NCBI GenBank assembly: GCA_019055375.1
Contig: JAHQIW010004283.1
Coordinates: 1 to 64,000 of the forward strand
Source of the DNA: Parelaphostrongylus tenuis
Lineage: Eukaryota > Nematoda > Chromadorea > Rhabditida > Metastrongylidae
Direction of reading: 5' to 3'
DNA: 64,000 nucleotides
Below are positions 1-13,500 of this stretch, piece by piece; position 1 is the first letter of the stretch, and every line of letters begins with the position of its first letter. The position numbers and the translations under genes were made by a program. The notes beneath the pieces were generated by a model that ran no database searches, was not told the DNA's origin, and worked only from the letters and a program-made list of their open reading frames with translations.

Positions 1-254
1 AGGGTACAAATGGCTATCCGACCTTATTCGCAAGGTAAGAACTTTTCATAGGAGTGCCTAGTAATCATTCTAAAGCTAAATCTGATTACAGCCCACGTAG
101 TCGGCTCTTGTTAACGGTTTTTTGACGTTGTTACGGAACAATGCCGTTGTGTTTTCACACACGTACTTTTCTCGTGAGACAGAGTTCTTTTAATATGCGG
201 TAATAATTTTGAGCCACGCATGTCAGTGGTCTGTCAAAGAGGCTGACTTATAGA

Positions 255-297
255 GCTCGATACACATGTTCCGATCTTGCGATCTCGTCAGTCAGGC
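255..297 (-). ncRNA. Hammerhead ribozyme-like motif, left arm of A1
   Basis: On the minus strand this reads GCCTGA, CTGACGAG, a perfect stem II (GATC-GCAA-GATC with a GNRA-type loop), GGAAC in place of GAAAC, ATGT, triplet GTA, then TCGAGC. Stem I (GCCTGA with TCGAGC) forms five of six pairs, one of them a wobble. The A-to-G change in the GAAA core would probably weaken or abolish cleavage. The fold was made by eye from the known hammerhead consensus. Confidence 0.55.
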
Positions 298-526
298 AGT
301 CACCCTTTCTCGCCTTTTGCCAATCCTGTTGTGGGTGCTCCAGTCCCCACACTAAAAGTTAGCGACGACGAACATTCTACACTACACGACGATTCGATTG
401 TACAACACTCTGTGTTCGGTGATAATTTCAGTGGACATGAAGTGTAAAACGTTCGTCGTCGCTAACTATTAGTGTGGGGGACAGGAGCACCCACACAGGA
501 TTGGCAAAAGACGAGAAAGGGTAACT

Positions 527-570
527 GCCTGACTGACGAGGATCGCAAGATCGAAACACGTATATCGAGC
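527..570 (+). ncRNA. Hammerhead ribozyme-like motif, right arm of A1
   Basis: GCCTGA, CTGACGAG, stem II GATC-GCAA-GATC, GAAAC, ACGT, triplet ATA, TCGAGC. The invariant CUGANGA and GAAA boxes are intact, and stem I pairs five of six positions. One extra G lies between CTGACGA and the pairing part of stem II compared with the left arm, so activity is uncertain. Stem III would be only one to three pairs, like the short-stem-III hammerheads known from other metazoan repeats. Confidence 0.55.
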
Positions 571-1521
571 TCTATAAGTCAGCTCTCTTTGCCAGACCAC
601 TGACATGCTCGGAACATTTGTATCGAAACTCTATAAGTCAGCCCCTCTTTGACAGACCACTGACATGCGTGGCTCAAAAATGATCATCAGGCATACTGAA
701 ATTCGAGCTGTGGTATCAAGAAAACACTCGAAACGGAATTGAAAATAGAGTTCTTTTTTTTTTGGACTATTAAGAATCATTCGAAAGCGTAATGTTTGCC
801 CGCTCCAACGTGTGCTTATTTTGTGGACTTATCGTTCTCTGCACTGTAACATGGAACAGAAGATTGACTGACATACGCGGAAAGGTGTTCTTTAGCTAGT
901 TCCATGGGGTGGTGGGGTGAGGGGCGCAGATGTGGCCGTTTTCACACGACCATCGGTGAATTCGCGTTTTGGAGGGTGTCATCTTTCCCTGTTGCACTGC
1001 AGTGAAACGGTTTTTTCCAAAAAAATAAGCAAGCGATGGAATCAGCAGCACTACGCTATCGAATAATTACTGATAGTCCCAAGAAAGAGGTCTGCCCGAC
1101 GAAGTGTGAAGCATGAATCTGTTCCTTCTCTTGCAGTGCTGTCAAACGAGGTTATCAAATGCTAACATATTTTTGAGTTCTTCGAAACTTTTATGATATC
1201 GAAAGATTACTAGCACTCTGAGGAAGAAGTTTTGTCCAGCGAAATATGAGCGGGGTAAGAAAAAAAGTTGCGTGTTTGGGGTGAAACCATATTTTTATTT
1301 TTGATGTTACAGCTTTATAAAAGGATGTTTTGAAAAATCGGCCATATGCGGGCTAGCCAGAGATTTAAGCCTTCGAATGATTACTGACACTTCTATGGAA
1401 AGTTCCTGTCCAGCGAATGAGGTCGCATATTCAATTGTTCCCTTACAACCGAAAAGAATCGAAATAGCCTTTCCAAGATGTGCAAACTCTGACTGATCGA
1501 AAACGAGTGAGTGAATCTCAC

Positions 1522-4500
1522 CTGAAGGCAACTCATCAAGAAACGATAGCAGAAAGAGTTTCTCGTAGCCACGTAGGGCAGGATCGAATCTTTGATGAAT
1601 GAAACTGAAGATCGTCGTCCGATATTCCCTCAAACACCGAAATTGCCGCTTCATGTTCTGGAAGTGTAGTTGCATATAATGGAAAACGTTGAGACTTCAA
1701 CAGTTATAACGTAAATCCGGAATAGCAGCCACAGAAGGGAGGAGTGTAGCCGAAAGCTTAAAGATGCAGGCTATCAGAAAAGCAAGCCTGATTCGACCTC
1801 CTGTCTCCGGTACTATCCCCAAGCCTAGAAACGCCTTAGATCGGCTAATTCCAAGACTTCAAAGGAGGATCGTCTCGACCAGTATACTACCGACATTCGT
1901 AGAGATGACGAAGTCTCAAGCAACAGTCTGAAATAACAGAGTGGTCTTGGAAAGCCTTTGTGGAAGATGAACGAAAGGGAACGAAATCGTTTCGAGCACT
2001 ACTATACGAGAACAAGTGGTGGAGTTCGCACAGTAAAACTGCGATTTCGATCGAAATAGAAGTAGAAGAGATAAAAGATACCTAGTGATGTAGAAAAAAA
2101 GGAAAAAAAAAAGAAATAAAAGAATCAAGAGCAGCACTAACCACGGCACACACCATTGACAGTGCTATTCGCTGAAGAGCTGCTAACTGAAGTACAAGTT
2201 TGTAAACATAGCGAATTTGCATTTTCACCAAACGATGCTAAAAAAGGTGGACATTTCATTAATATTTGTTTGAACTAATTAGATATCAGGTTGAAATTGA
2301 TATTGTTAAAATAGAAACTATAGGATTTTTGAAGTCATAGAAAGAAAAAATAGGATATCTTATATTTACCACGGCATAAAAAATATTTATTTACTTACGA
2401 GTATAAAATGACTCACATTTGGCGCTGTGGCATCAATCAAGCGAGAAACTGCCAGAACCAAATCCAGTGCGATTCCCACTTCACCACTCTCAAAATTGGA
2501 ACAACGAACTTCGAAAAGGAAAACATCACAATAAAGAAGAGCATGAAATAACCACCTCGATGCTTTCTTCAGCGTCACGGAGAACAACATGGAAAAGCGA
2601 AGTATAGAGTTCTCCAAGTGCAGCGTCAGGATACAATCTAAGTAGGTGACAATCACAAGTACTCGCGAAATCAAAAAATAATTTCTCAAATTGAAGAAAA
2701 ACTATTTGGATTCCAAACTTCTGGTAAACACCAAGATATCAGGTCGTTCTCAAATTCTTGGCACTGGAGTAATAACCACGAAATTTTATCAACCAGAAGT
2801 GATTAAAGTTTCATGATTTTGGCATTGTTCAATTGTACATTTTCTTGTGAACATTTTGGTATCACACTTCCCTATACTTGCCTCAAGATGCAATGTACAA
2901 ATGGCGCGTAGGGGAAAAAAGCTAATGAAGCGGGGCGGAAGACTAATGGAGCTTGGAGCGATGATACGATTACAGAAGGACCAAGAAAAAAACGGTTCAC
3001 AAAGTTCAAATTTGGGAAGTACAGACTAGAGGATTAGTCACGCCCTAGGCCACCTACAGGAAGCTCCATTAATCTTGAACGCCGCTTCTCTAGCATTTCC
3101 ATCTAGGCGCCATTCATGCATGATTAGCGAGAGGATTTGTTTTCCGCGACAGCTCCATCATAGACCTTGCTCAAAACGAGAAACAGTTTGGTAATGATAT
3201 AACATGTTTTGAGCAGTTTGTGAGATCCGATGAGTTATAAACTGGCGACTGTTACGTCCTCCAGGACCCATCAGTAGCACAGCCTGGGGATTCTGTCACC
3301 TGACTTATAGTGATTTATTATTCGGCGTCGATTCCTTTATAGAAAAGTATAGACTAAAGGGATTGGCTGAACCGAAGTGCTACTGAAGAGTCCTGAGAGA
3401 TAAAATAGGCGCCTGTCTAGCACGTAGACTTAAGTAACGGCTCAAAACATGTTACATCATTATCAAACTATATGCAAGTTGAATACCAAAAAGTTCACAA
3501 AAATTGCATAGTTTGAACGGTACCAAAAAGAAGCAAATTTTAATACCTCTGATCAATAGATAAATTTGGTGTTCATTGCCTTAATGCAAAAACTTATGCA
3601 AGGACCTAATGGTTCTAACATCTATAGCTGTAACATGTAACATCTACCAGTGCTAAAAACGGTTAGATAAAGAATTCCTGTTATACCTGAACCACTTCAA
3701 GTACGAGAGTTCATCAGCTGTCGCTTCCCATGTGAGAAGAACACGTAGATTGTTGAGAACACGAAGTACCGAACTTCTTCCTGAGGTTGCTAATGACTCT
3801 TCAAAAAACCATTACCCCACAAGATATGTGGTGATTATTCTTGAGCCACATGTCATGTGGTCCTTGATCTCGGACAGCTGTGTAGAGCCCGATACACGTG
3901 TTTCGGCCTTGAAACGCTTCACCATCACGCAGTACCCTTCGTTGTTACCAATCCTTTCGGGGCCCCCTACATCCTCCTATATACAGTAGGCAACGACCAA
4001 CGATTCACACGCGTCGTCAAGTCACTATCATTAGATTGAGAGTGTTTTACGTGACAGCACGTGTAAACGGTTTATCGTCGCCTACTCTCTATAGGAGGAT
4101 ATAGGGGCCCTGAGAGGACTGGATAAGACAAAGAGTATTGCGTGACTGATGAGGCTGTCAAGGCCGAAACATGTGTACCGGGCTCTATAAGTGGGCGATA
4201 AAAGACCATATGATATCTTGGCTCAAAAATAATTATCAGATACGTTATACTTTAAGCGTCGCGTCTTGAATGACTCGAAACGAACACTACCTCACACCTT
4301 ACCTAACTTCGTTTCCTGATTAACTTTCATCGTGACATCAATAAGAGACTTGTATGCAGACAGCATCACATCTGGATAGTACGGAACAACGGTCAGAAGG
4401 AACGCACACAGAGCAGAGAGCTACAAAACCTCTGATCAGGAAGCTCTATTTACCAATAAAACAAATATGAATCTCGAATCTGTGAAGGAAGAAAATTGGT

Positions 4501-7500
4501 ACAATTCGTTTATCCCAATATTCCCAACCCTTGAAGAGGAGGATTTTCAGCTTTTCTTCACACTTTTAGTAGTCATTAGATAGCTTAATTCTCGGCGATT
4601 CCAATGCCACACCTTATTTTTGAACGAAAAAACCTTCTCACGTGGGCAGATAGTAGTGAGAATAAGATCCACGTTCTACACTCAACACGCTTTTTTCGCT
4701 CGGCTAGGGCTCGTGGATGGCCTTTTCAGCAGACTCTTAATAGTCATTTGAAAGAACAAATTTTGATGATTCTCAAGCTAACTATGATTTTTGAAAGGTC
4801 GTCATAGATCTCTGGAAGAACAGGAAGAAGAACACGTTTTGCACTTCTAGGCGTAAGCCTGGCTTCCGCTTCATAGAGATTTACTGGGCAAAAACCTAGA
4901 AATTTTTACAAAATGGAGGAAAAAACTTCTGAATAACTAGTGAAACACGCGCGCACTTTCCAGGCGGCATTGAGATCGCTATGCGTAGCACGATTTAAAA
5001 GACGTAATAATGCGCGGACTGTGGAAACTCGACTTTATTTTCGCCGCGACAGGGCAGTACAAAGGTTTTTCAATAACCAAATAAAATCTTAAGGTCGCTG
5101 AGAATTTGAGCTATCGAATGAGTAGTTAAAGTCTGGACAAAAGGAGTAAAAGCCTGATCCCTAAGGGTACGAAAAAGGAACTTAGATTAAAAAATTATGT
5201 TACTTATTCATTAACTGGCGACAAATGAGAAACCGATCCCATTCCTTGGACAGGAATTTTTCATAGAATTTTCAGCGATCATTCGAAGCTTATATCTCTC
5301 AGCTACAGCTTACATATGGCTGATTTTCTAAGACACTCTTTTATTGCGCTGTGAACACCGAATTAAAATTTTGTTTCACACGAGCACTTTTTTTTTGTCG
5401 CTTAAATTTCCCTGGACAAAACTTCTTCCTCAGAATGCCTCGTTCACTCGATAGCGCAAATTTCGAAAAACTCAAAAATGTGTTTACTTCTTGGAAATGC
5501 TCCTTCGATAGCACTGTAGGAGAAACAAAGATTTGAGCATTACACCTCGCCGGACAGAGCTCTTTCTCTGGACTGTTAGTAATCATTCGATGCCGTCAGT
5601 TTCAGTGATTCCAAAGATGTGGTTTATTTTCTGGAAGTATCGTTAGCAGGTAGGATAAGATCGCACTTTACATTTTCGGCAACATTGTTCACAAGTTAGT
5701 CCACGGGGTCGGGGGCAATTGATCGACGCATTGGCCGTTTGGATATGTGGTATACAATTGGTTATTCAATTGGGAAAACTTTTTGCTTCCAAAAAAATTC
5801 CATATAAAACGATTACTCAGATACTAAAAAAATGTCTCTACACGTTGATATCCTTCTCATGCTTCTGAAGCCAACGGCGGATGTGAAACACAATTTTACT
5901 TTGAATTTTTCGGCGCTATAAAATGGTCCTTTCAAAAACCGGCCACGTGGAGCTGTAGCCAGAAATCTAAGCTTCCGAATGATTGCTAACATTTCTGTGA
6001 AAAGGTCCTGTTCAGAGAACGAGATCGGTTTGTCAGTTGTCGACGTCTAACATTTAGGTAACGAAATTGTACCAAAAAATCTAACGATTCCTTGGAGTAT
6101 ATCATGATATAACGCCAAATGATACTCACAGACTGTTCTTCGTGACATCCTACTATGAATCGACATATGATCTCAGCCGTCTTTTCCTCACCATAATTGA
6201 TAGAAAACTGCATGGAGATATCGAATGATACAACCAGCCCTAAAAGTAGTAGAAGAGAGAAGTAAAAAGCAGACGGTTTATGAACTCTTCGGGTTAGTAA
6301 CTAACCAAGGAGGACTGGAAATAGCGGCATCTATGACGAATTGTAACCTCTTTCCAACAGCAAACTCAGCAATAGGTGGATATTCGACGACAGATAGAAT
6401 CTGCTTAGAATGAGCCGTTTCGAACAATGATATTCACGATCTCATCCTAGAAAGTTCTCGTTAGAGAAACTCATGAAAAGTGGAGAAATCTTGAAGAACT
6501 TACGACAACAAATACGATTTTCTCCTTTATTACACGGCATACTCCAGGATCTTGGTGCTCAAACTCTAAACAAATTCCTTTATAATCCTTTAACCTGAGA
6601 AAGCAAAGTTTGGTGACATAATGAACACTCACGGCTAAAAATAAGAGGATCCAAGGCCATTTGCATGACACAAGCAAATACCACTGAAAGCGAATGGGTA
6701 TCCAGAGCCCGTATCATCTGTTTAGTGAATTCCATGTACGAATCGTCGACAATACTAGTCGTTGATCAACCGACATCAACTGGCGAATACCACGGAAAAA
6801 ATTGGCAGGTGTAGCTACAGAAGATAGAGATTAAACGGAACAACTGGTTAACTCAATAAACCTTTTAACGCTTTCCATAGGGTCCTTCCGCCTTTTCTAT
6901 GAACTTTGCTATCACTCGACAGCTTGAGTCCTGCCAATACAACAATGTATTTTGTAATTTGAGAACGTTTTCTCAGTGCGCCGCAGGAGCGAAAACAAAG
7001 TTGAGTTTCACACTCGGTGCGCAGTTTTTTGCTGGGCTAGGATTTATGGATGTTATTCCAACACAATTTCAGTGATAACTTGATAGCAAAATTCCGAGTC
7101 TAAGCCATGACTTCCCAAATGGTCTTCATAGAAAGCTGGAAAAGCGGAAAGAAGATCACGTTTCGCACTCCTACGCCTAAGCTGCTTAGGCTTAAGCATA
7201 GAGGAGGGTTTATTTGGAAATACAAGATAGATACAGAAGGTCGACGCACCTAGAACTATAGAAAAAAGTCTGTTCTACAACTCTATTAAGGAAAATTTTT
7301 AGAAAATTTCTTCAAAATGGGGGAAGAAAGTATCAAGTAAATAACTGGAATGTGCGCGATAAGGAACGCCGTGTGTGAAACTCGATTCTAATTACCTTGT
7401 CACAGCGCTCTACAGAGGTCTTTTCAGAAACCAAGTACACTATCGAAATCGCCGAGAATTATGCTAGCGAATGACCATTGAAAGTATGAAAAAAGCGGAA

Positions 7501-10500
7501 AAGGCCTCATCCTCGAAGGGTTGAAAAACTGATGGTAATAACAGGGTTTAAGCATTACTGAGTATGACTACTGTGCTTTTCTCTACGTCTGCTAACTGAC
7601 CTGCTTCGGCATTTTGAGTGATAAGAAATCTTAGTGTATCGACAGAACAGGTAACGAGCTTGAAGAAGAAAACGAAATCCAAGTTATCAAATGTGCCATC
7701 CTTTGGGTTACTGTCAAGGCTGTCCTGAAAATATCCCCTTCTGGAGCGGCAATTCAACAATCCATCCTAAAAAAAGGCAAAAGCTCTCGTGGATCAATCC
7801 GCGGGAGACGCGTCGTGCATCAGACTTTTGAGCATCGTTAGAGGATATTGAATTCATATCTGGCCATTACAGTGACTCAAGGTAGCCTAACAATGTACCA
7901 AATCACTGCTGCTATCCTCTCAGACAAGTCTGATACGATTCGTCAACCCCGAAAGATGGAAGCTCTGGTAAGCCTGAAGTATGATTGATCAGTTGTGTGT
8001 CGCAAGGCACCTCCAACCACCACGCTACAAGTGCCCATCAGAAAGCACAGAAATCAGTATATTAAACCTGCCTTGATCATCCGTGAGACGACCTTTTCTA
8101 ACTCAGTGTTATTGCGTCTGGTGAGGAAATTGAAAACATCGGATAATGAATTGAATTTCACATTATAATCTTCATGTATACTCGCAATAATCGAAGGAGA
8201 AACCTAAATAGCAATCATAATGGAAGGTAGAGACCACAGAGCTCTTTCAAAAAGATAGGCAAACCTGATGCATCTCTTTCAGTTTGATGTCTTCCACATA
8301 AGCTTTGAACTGAGCAGCTCCAACAGTGAATAGATGATCAACAATCGAGCCCGGAAATGTCACACTAAATTTGATGAAAATTGAGTATCTCTCGCATCGA
8401 ATATCTTCTTGAGACCACGCTCAAGTTTAAACATACCTGATGATTATCCTTTGAGCCATGCGCGTAGTCCGTTTATGAGCACTTGTAGAGTCCGGTACAA
8501 ATGTTTCGGTCTTGATAACTTCGTCGGTCGAGCAGGCTCATCGTCTTAAGCCAATCCTGCCGCCGGGAACTCAACCCACCCTCACAGAAAAGGCGCAGAC
8601 CTAGACTTTACACGTCCCAATAAGTGAAATTACCACTGAATGAACAGTGTTTTACACTTGATTGCTCTTGGCTGGTATCACAACACATATATGGCTCAAA
8701 AATAATTTCCAGGCATTTCAAAATTTTGAGCGTGGTTTCAAGAAAATACTTGAAACGAAAAGTTACGACACATTTACCACCCAAAAACCACCGAGTGTAC
8801 AACACTGCCCATTCAGTGATAATTTCACTTAGTCGAACGTGTAAATTGTACGTCTGCGCCTTCTCTAAGTAATGGGTGGAGTTCTCCCGATGAGGACTGG
8901 CTAGAGACGAAGGGCCAGACCCCAATGACGAAGCTGCCAAGACCAAAACACGTGCATTGGGATGTGCAAGTTGCCCATAACAGACCACATGCACTGCTCA
9001 ATAAATAATTAACAGGCATATCAAAGATTACAGCGATATTCAAAAAAAGATGAAGGATAAAGCTTCCAGAGCTAATCCAAGTCTGGTGCCAAATCTCCTA
9101 CTTCGAAGGGGTGGAAGGCATGACGAGCCATGAGCGCGATACTGAACTATCGACCAAGTGGGCGTCGCAAGGCTCCTTTAAACCCGCCACACACTCCCTA
9201 ACGAATTGGAAGCAACAAAAAATTAGAATTTCATAGTAATAGAACAAGTTTGCGCTGTCGTCATAGATATATAATATGTGAATTATATAGTGGTAAAGAG
9301 TGGGCCTCGTTGGTGTAGTGGCCTCACGCCCCCCCCCCCCCCCTTCTCCCCTTCTCCTATGGGTAGAACGCCAGTTCAGCTCCTCCCTGAGGATTAAGTT
9401 TTCCATAGCACAAAGAATTTTTGGCTGTGTACATCATGATTAGGTCCTATTCCGTTATACGGGTACATATCATTATTCGACCCCATTCGTTGGGCGAGAA
9501 CGTTTCACAAGAGTGTTAGTAATCATTCAGAAGCTTAAATCTCTGGCTAACACGGTACGCAGCCGGTTCTTCTGGATACTTTCTTACTACGCTGTGGATT
9601 CATGAATGAAATTATGTTTCGCATGAACACGCATTATTTTTCTCAAGTCGATTATACTTCACTTGGGAAAACTCCTTCCTTAGACCTTCAGCGATGGTAC
9701 AAAAGTCGAAAAACTCAAAATTGTGTTTGATTTTTGAGAAATCTCTTTTGATAGCGTTACAGGAAAAACAAAAACATGCGTTTTATAGCTCGCCGGGTGA
9801 AGCTCTTTTTTATACTGAATCGTTCGATAGCGTAAGTTCCAGTGATTCCAATACCGCGATAATTTTTTGGAAAAACCGTTTCACTGCAGTGTAGTAGGGA
9901 AAATAAGATCGAGTCTCACACATCGGTGCGCTTGTATACCGTTTAATCAACGGGCTGAGGAACAGGGCGATTGATCGATGATCTGACGGGTTAGACATGC
10001 GAGATGCAACTTGTTACCCACTTGGGAATTTTTTCTTACGCCTTAAAAGAAACTCCAGATAGAACGATTGACGCGTATATTATGAAAATCTCTCTATACA
10101 CGTTCTAATGCTTTTAGTGCTTTCAGCGAATTATACGCGTATAAAAGTGAAGGCGCGCGGCAGCTCTGAAACATATTTCTATTTGTATGCTACACCGTTA
10201 CAAAAAAAAGGTCTTTTGGAAAGACGGCGAGGCAGCGCTGTAATCAGAGACCTAAACTTTCGAATGATTACTATCACATCTATATAAACTTGCCCATCGG
10301 AGAAAGTCATTTCTTCACTTGTTCTCGGATAACGGAAAAGAACCTCTTGTCATTGCCACTCAGACCTATAGATCTCATTACAATCTTAGATACGTCTGCT
10401 ATGCAAAGTGAAATCACACGCATTCCTCCTGCAAAAGTGTTTCATTTGAAGAGTTTTTGACGTCGAAACAACAACTTAATCAAATGTATTCCAAAACAAT

Positions 10501-13500
10501 CTGAAAGTTCACTAAAGGTACCCACAAATTCCCTGGGAAACGATCTGAGATCAACCAAAGTATCCCTAAGATTAACAAGCCAAATAGATAGGTTTAAATG
10601 TGAGAAAAACTCACGCAATATGAAGCCAGATCCAGTTGAAGTTGGGTGCCATGTCGAGAGGCGTCAAAGAGAACAGTCATGCATTCATCCGGGCAAACAC
10701 GCAAGTCTTAATCAACAAATTATCGGTGATAGGCAAAGAAAAGAGAAATTAATGACCAAAATACTAACAGAATATTGATGGCGGCATCAAGAAGTTTGAT
10801 GAGCTGAGCTATAGAGCCAACCATTTTGAACAGCTCAAGCAGTGATTCCGGACTTCGAGGAAGGTTTATCACGCTTAGACGACCGGCATTATGTTGACTG
10901 CAGTTCAGAGGATATTGTACAGCACCACTGAAATATATCGAAAAACTTGAAAACTTTGCCTGATTCCACCCACAAAGTATCAGTAGAATTCTTCAAGAAG
11001 CGCGTCTCAAGGAGTGGTTTAGAGGTGTTCAACGACACACGCGGTCGATCCCGTGATCAAGTGCTCACACCACCGCTCCATCCTTACGTGGTCGCTGAAT
11101 CAGTAAAAGACTTGTCTTGTGGACAGCAGCACTAACTTGATACATTGAAAGGCGACCACGAGTTCATAGCAAAGGCCAGACATTTCACGGGTATTACCTC
11201 TAATAAAACTATGAATGGGAGTAAATGCATGACACAACTCCTCAGGGGTTGATTGCCACGAAGAGAGCACGGTCATAGCGCAACACAAATGCTACTCGGC
11301 TCTTGATCCACCACAAGCCCACACTGCTACAGTCCTCAGTAGTTAGATAGAAGCCGTTACCAGCCATTATAGATCGACTAGAGACCACTCTCAGACACAC
11401 TTCTGTACCAATCTTGAGTTGTTCAAAAGAAAGAGGTCTGATCACAATAAACTTTTCTTATACTCTTCTCACAAGAATTGCTAAAGATCAGAAGTTCACA
11501 GAAGACCTTACCGAAAGCAACATCGATCACAAGTGAGCTTAGAGAACGGTGACGAATGAACTCTTTCCACCGCTTTCATCAGAGTGACAGCAGCGTTTTC
11601 TACAGAGCTGTAGTCGACACCTAAAGAGTAGCAGATGTTTGCGAGCTTCTGAATAGACTGTATTGCACAAAACCATATTGTGGATTTTTCCTTTTCTGAA
11701 AAGTACTGGTGCGTATTCTCGTGGATAAGTAAGCCAATATAACCCAGAACAGCATTCCTGAAACAATCATAACAGATAAAAACTATCTCACGTAATAATT
11801 TTTCTTGATCTAAGATGTTGGGTGAGGTTGATACATACATTCAATTGATGGAATGACGTTTTCGGCGACTTCGCCTTCTACGCAGACCCATTTGTTAAAG
11901 GCGATTGGATTTATATATCTTGTCTTTACAATGACTCGCTGTGGCCTACTGGCGTTTCAGGCCGGTGCTGTTCATCCTCTCAAACAAGTCTGGTACCAGT
12001 TTTCCCCTACCGCTGAAGGAATGGAAGGCTTGGTGACCTCCTACGAGCGCGAAATCGACACCATCGACAACGGAGTGCAGCTGGGCACCGCCACTGCAAA
12101 AAAGGCGGCCCACAAGGTTTAACACTGCATTCAAGCCAAGGCTACTGCTAACCGGAATACAAAGTATTGGCTCAAGTGCTTCGACGAAGCGACACGAGCT
12201 GTCATAGTCGTGCATTAAAATCAATATACGCCGTCCACAAAGGGTCAATTCCAGTACCCGTCAGGGCGATCGCGTCACATGCCCTCGAGAACCGGCCGAC
12301 GACCCTACTATGAAAGAGACCATGGATTATACGTGTATGTATGCTTATACATATATATATACATGTATATGTATGTATATGTGCATATATACATGCATGT
12401 ACACGTGTATCCAAATGTGTACACATACACGGATGTATATGTGGTATACATGTAAGTATATATACCCTGCATGGAGGGAAAAGCTCTGTCTAGCCAAAAT
12501 GCCTCTAAAAAAACTTTTTTTGAAAAAAACCGCATGCCATCCCTAAAGGGGCAAACAACCAAGAAAGGGAAAAAGCGGGCAACAATCAGTAAATGGTAAG
12601 ACTAGCTACCTCGAAGCAGGTATACGATGATAGGCGTCGGATGTCCAGGTGAGATCAAATCGGTAGCCGGTAAGTTAACCCAGATCGGGTCGGCGGTAAA
12701 CCGAAGCCACGTCTCCCATAGTTGCAAGCGTCATAAAGGCATCGCAGATCACAGCCAATTCTCGATAGTTCTGGAAAGGAAAGGCGTTGATTGATTGCAA
12801 GAAGAAGAGAATACGCAAATCGGAGTTCTCATCATGAAGAGTAACTGATTACTTCATAAGTGGAACCATGAAGGAGTAGATGCCCACGTGGACATCGTAA
12901 TTGTAGAAATAATTCGATACCAAATTATATGAAGAACCTTTGACCGCGAGTGGGAGTTGAACCCGCGTTTCAATCCACAGCGCAGGCGCCTACTACCACT
13001 ACATCACCGAGAACATAGCTTGCTCTTACTTCTTTTTTCGATATAAACTATTGTGATTGTCAGAAATCAACCTTTGACAAGCTTAGTCCGGCTAGCACAC
13101 ATAGACGTTAAACCCAGAGTTAAGCCGGCAGCTAATTGAATTGCGTAATCAGATGGTGTAGTGGTAACGCGCACTCGTGGTATCGAACTCGGGCTCAACT
13201 CCCACCTTTCGTCTGAATGCTTTGCATAAAGCTAAAAGGATAAAGCTCTCGGCATAAAAGCTAAGGAATCCCTGAGGGATGTACCATGTCAATCACTTCA
13301 ATTTTAACTTCGTTTGAGGTGAATGAATGCATATCTGGTCTTACAATGACTCGCGGGTGGCCTCCCGCTGAACCGAGTCAAGTGCTGTCCTATCCTCCCA
13401 GACAAGTCTGACAGCAGTTTGTTACCAATTTACCGACCCCGGAGGGATGGAATGGCTGAGTGAGCCATAAGCGCGAGATCGAACCATTGACCTCGTGTGC

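Larger units (their letters stand above)
230..690. repeat. Foldback element, hammerhead family A, copy A1
   Basis: About 225-bp arms in inverted orientation around a short centre near 400-440. The left arm (from about 240) is mirrored by the right arm (about 440-660), including GAGCTCGATACACATGTTCC-like and AGTGTGGGG...ACCCACA blocks. Outer ends contain TTTTGAGCCACGCATGTCAG and its complement. Each arm carries one hammerhead-like motif in opposite orientation. The same core recurs at 3.8, 8.4, 15.8, 16.4, 47.6 and 63.9 kb. Confidence 0.75.
1..1455. repeat. Foldback TIR element (family C), first copy, interrupted
   Basis: The left end (an AGGGTACAAATG-like start followed by an 'ATTCGCAAGG...CTTTTCATAGGAGTG...AATCATTC' block) reappears in inverted orientation at about 1365-1455, ending in a TTCCCTTACAA-like sequence. 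The same pair of inverted ends bounds copies near 5.2-6.1, 9.5-10.3, 21.1-21.9 and 32.8-33.7 kb. I infer a non-autonomous DNA transposon with long terminal inverted repeats. A second foldback element with hammerhead motifs is inserted at about 230-690. The right arm lies just beyond the last visible exon of the minus-strand gene. Confidence 0.6.

Noticed and set aside
10615..10769. Clean splice junction between exons 10769-10927 and 10615-10706 of the MED24-like gene
   Set aside because: The phases differ by one base with the only visible acceptor (GATTAAG), so the join was left open and not forced.
12308..12562. Cysteine/tyrosine-rich frames that look like small secreted proteins
   Set aside because: They are translations of the TG/TA array; no start context, splice sites or conserved spacing.
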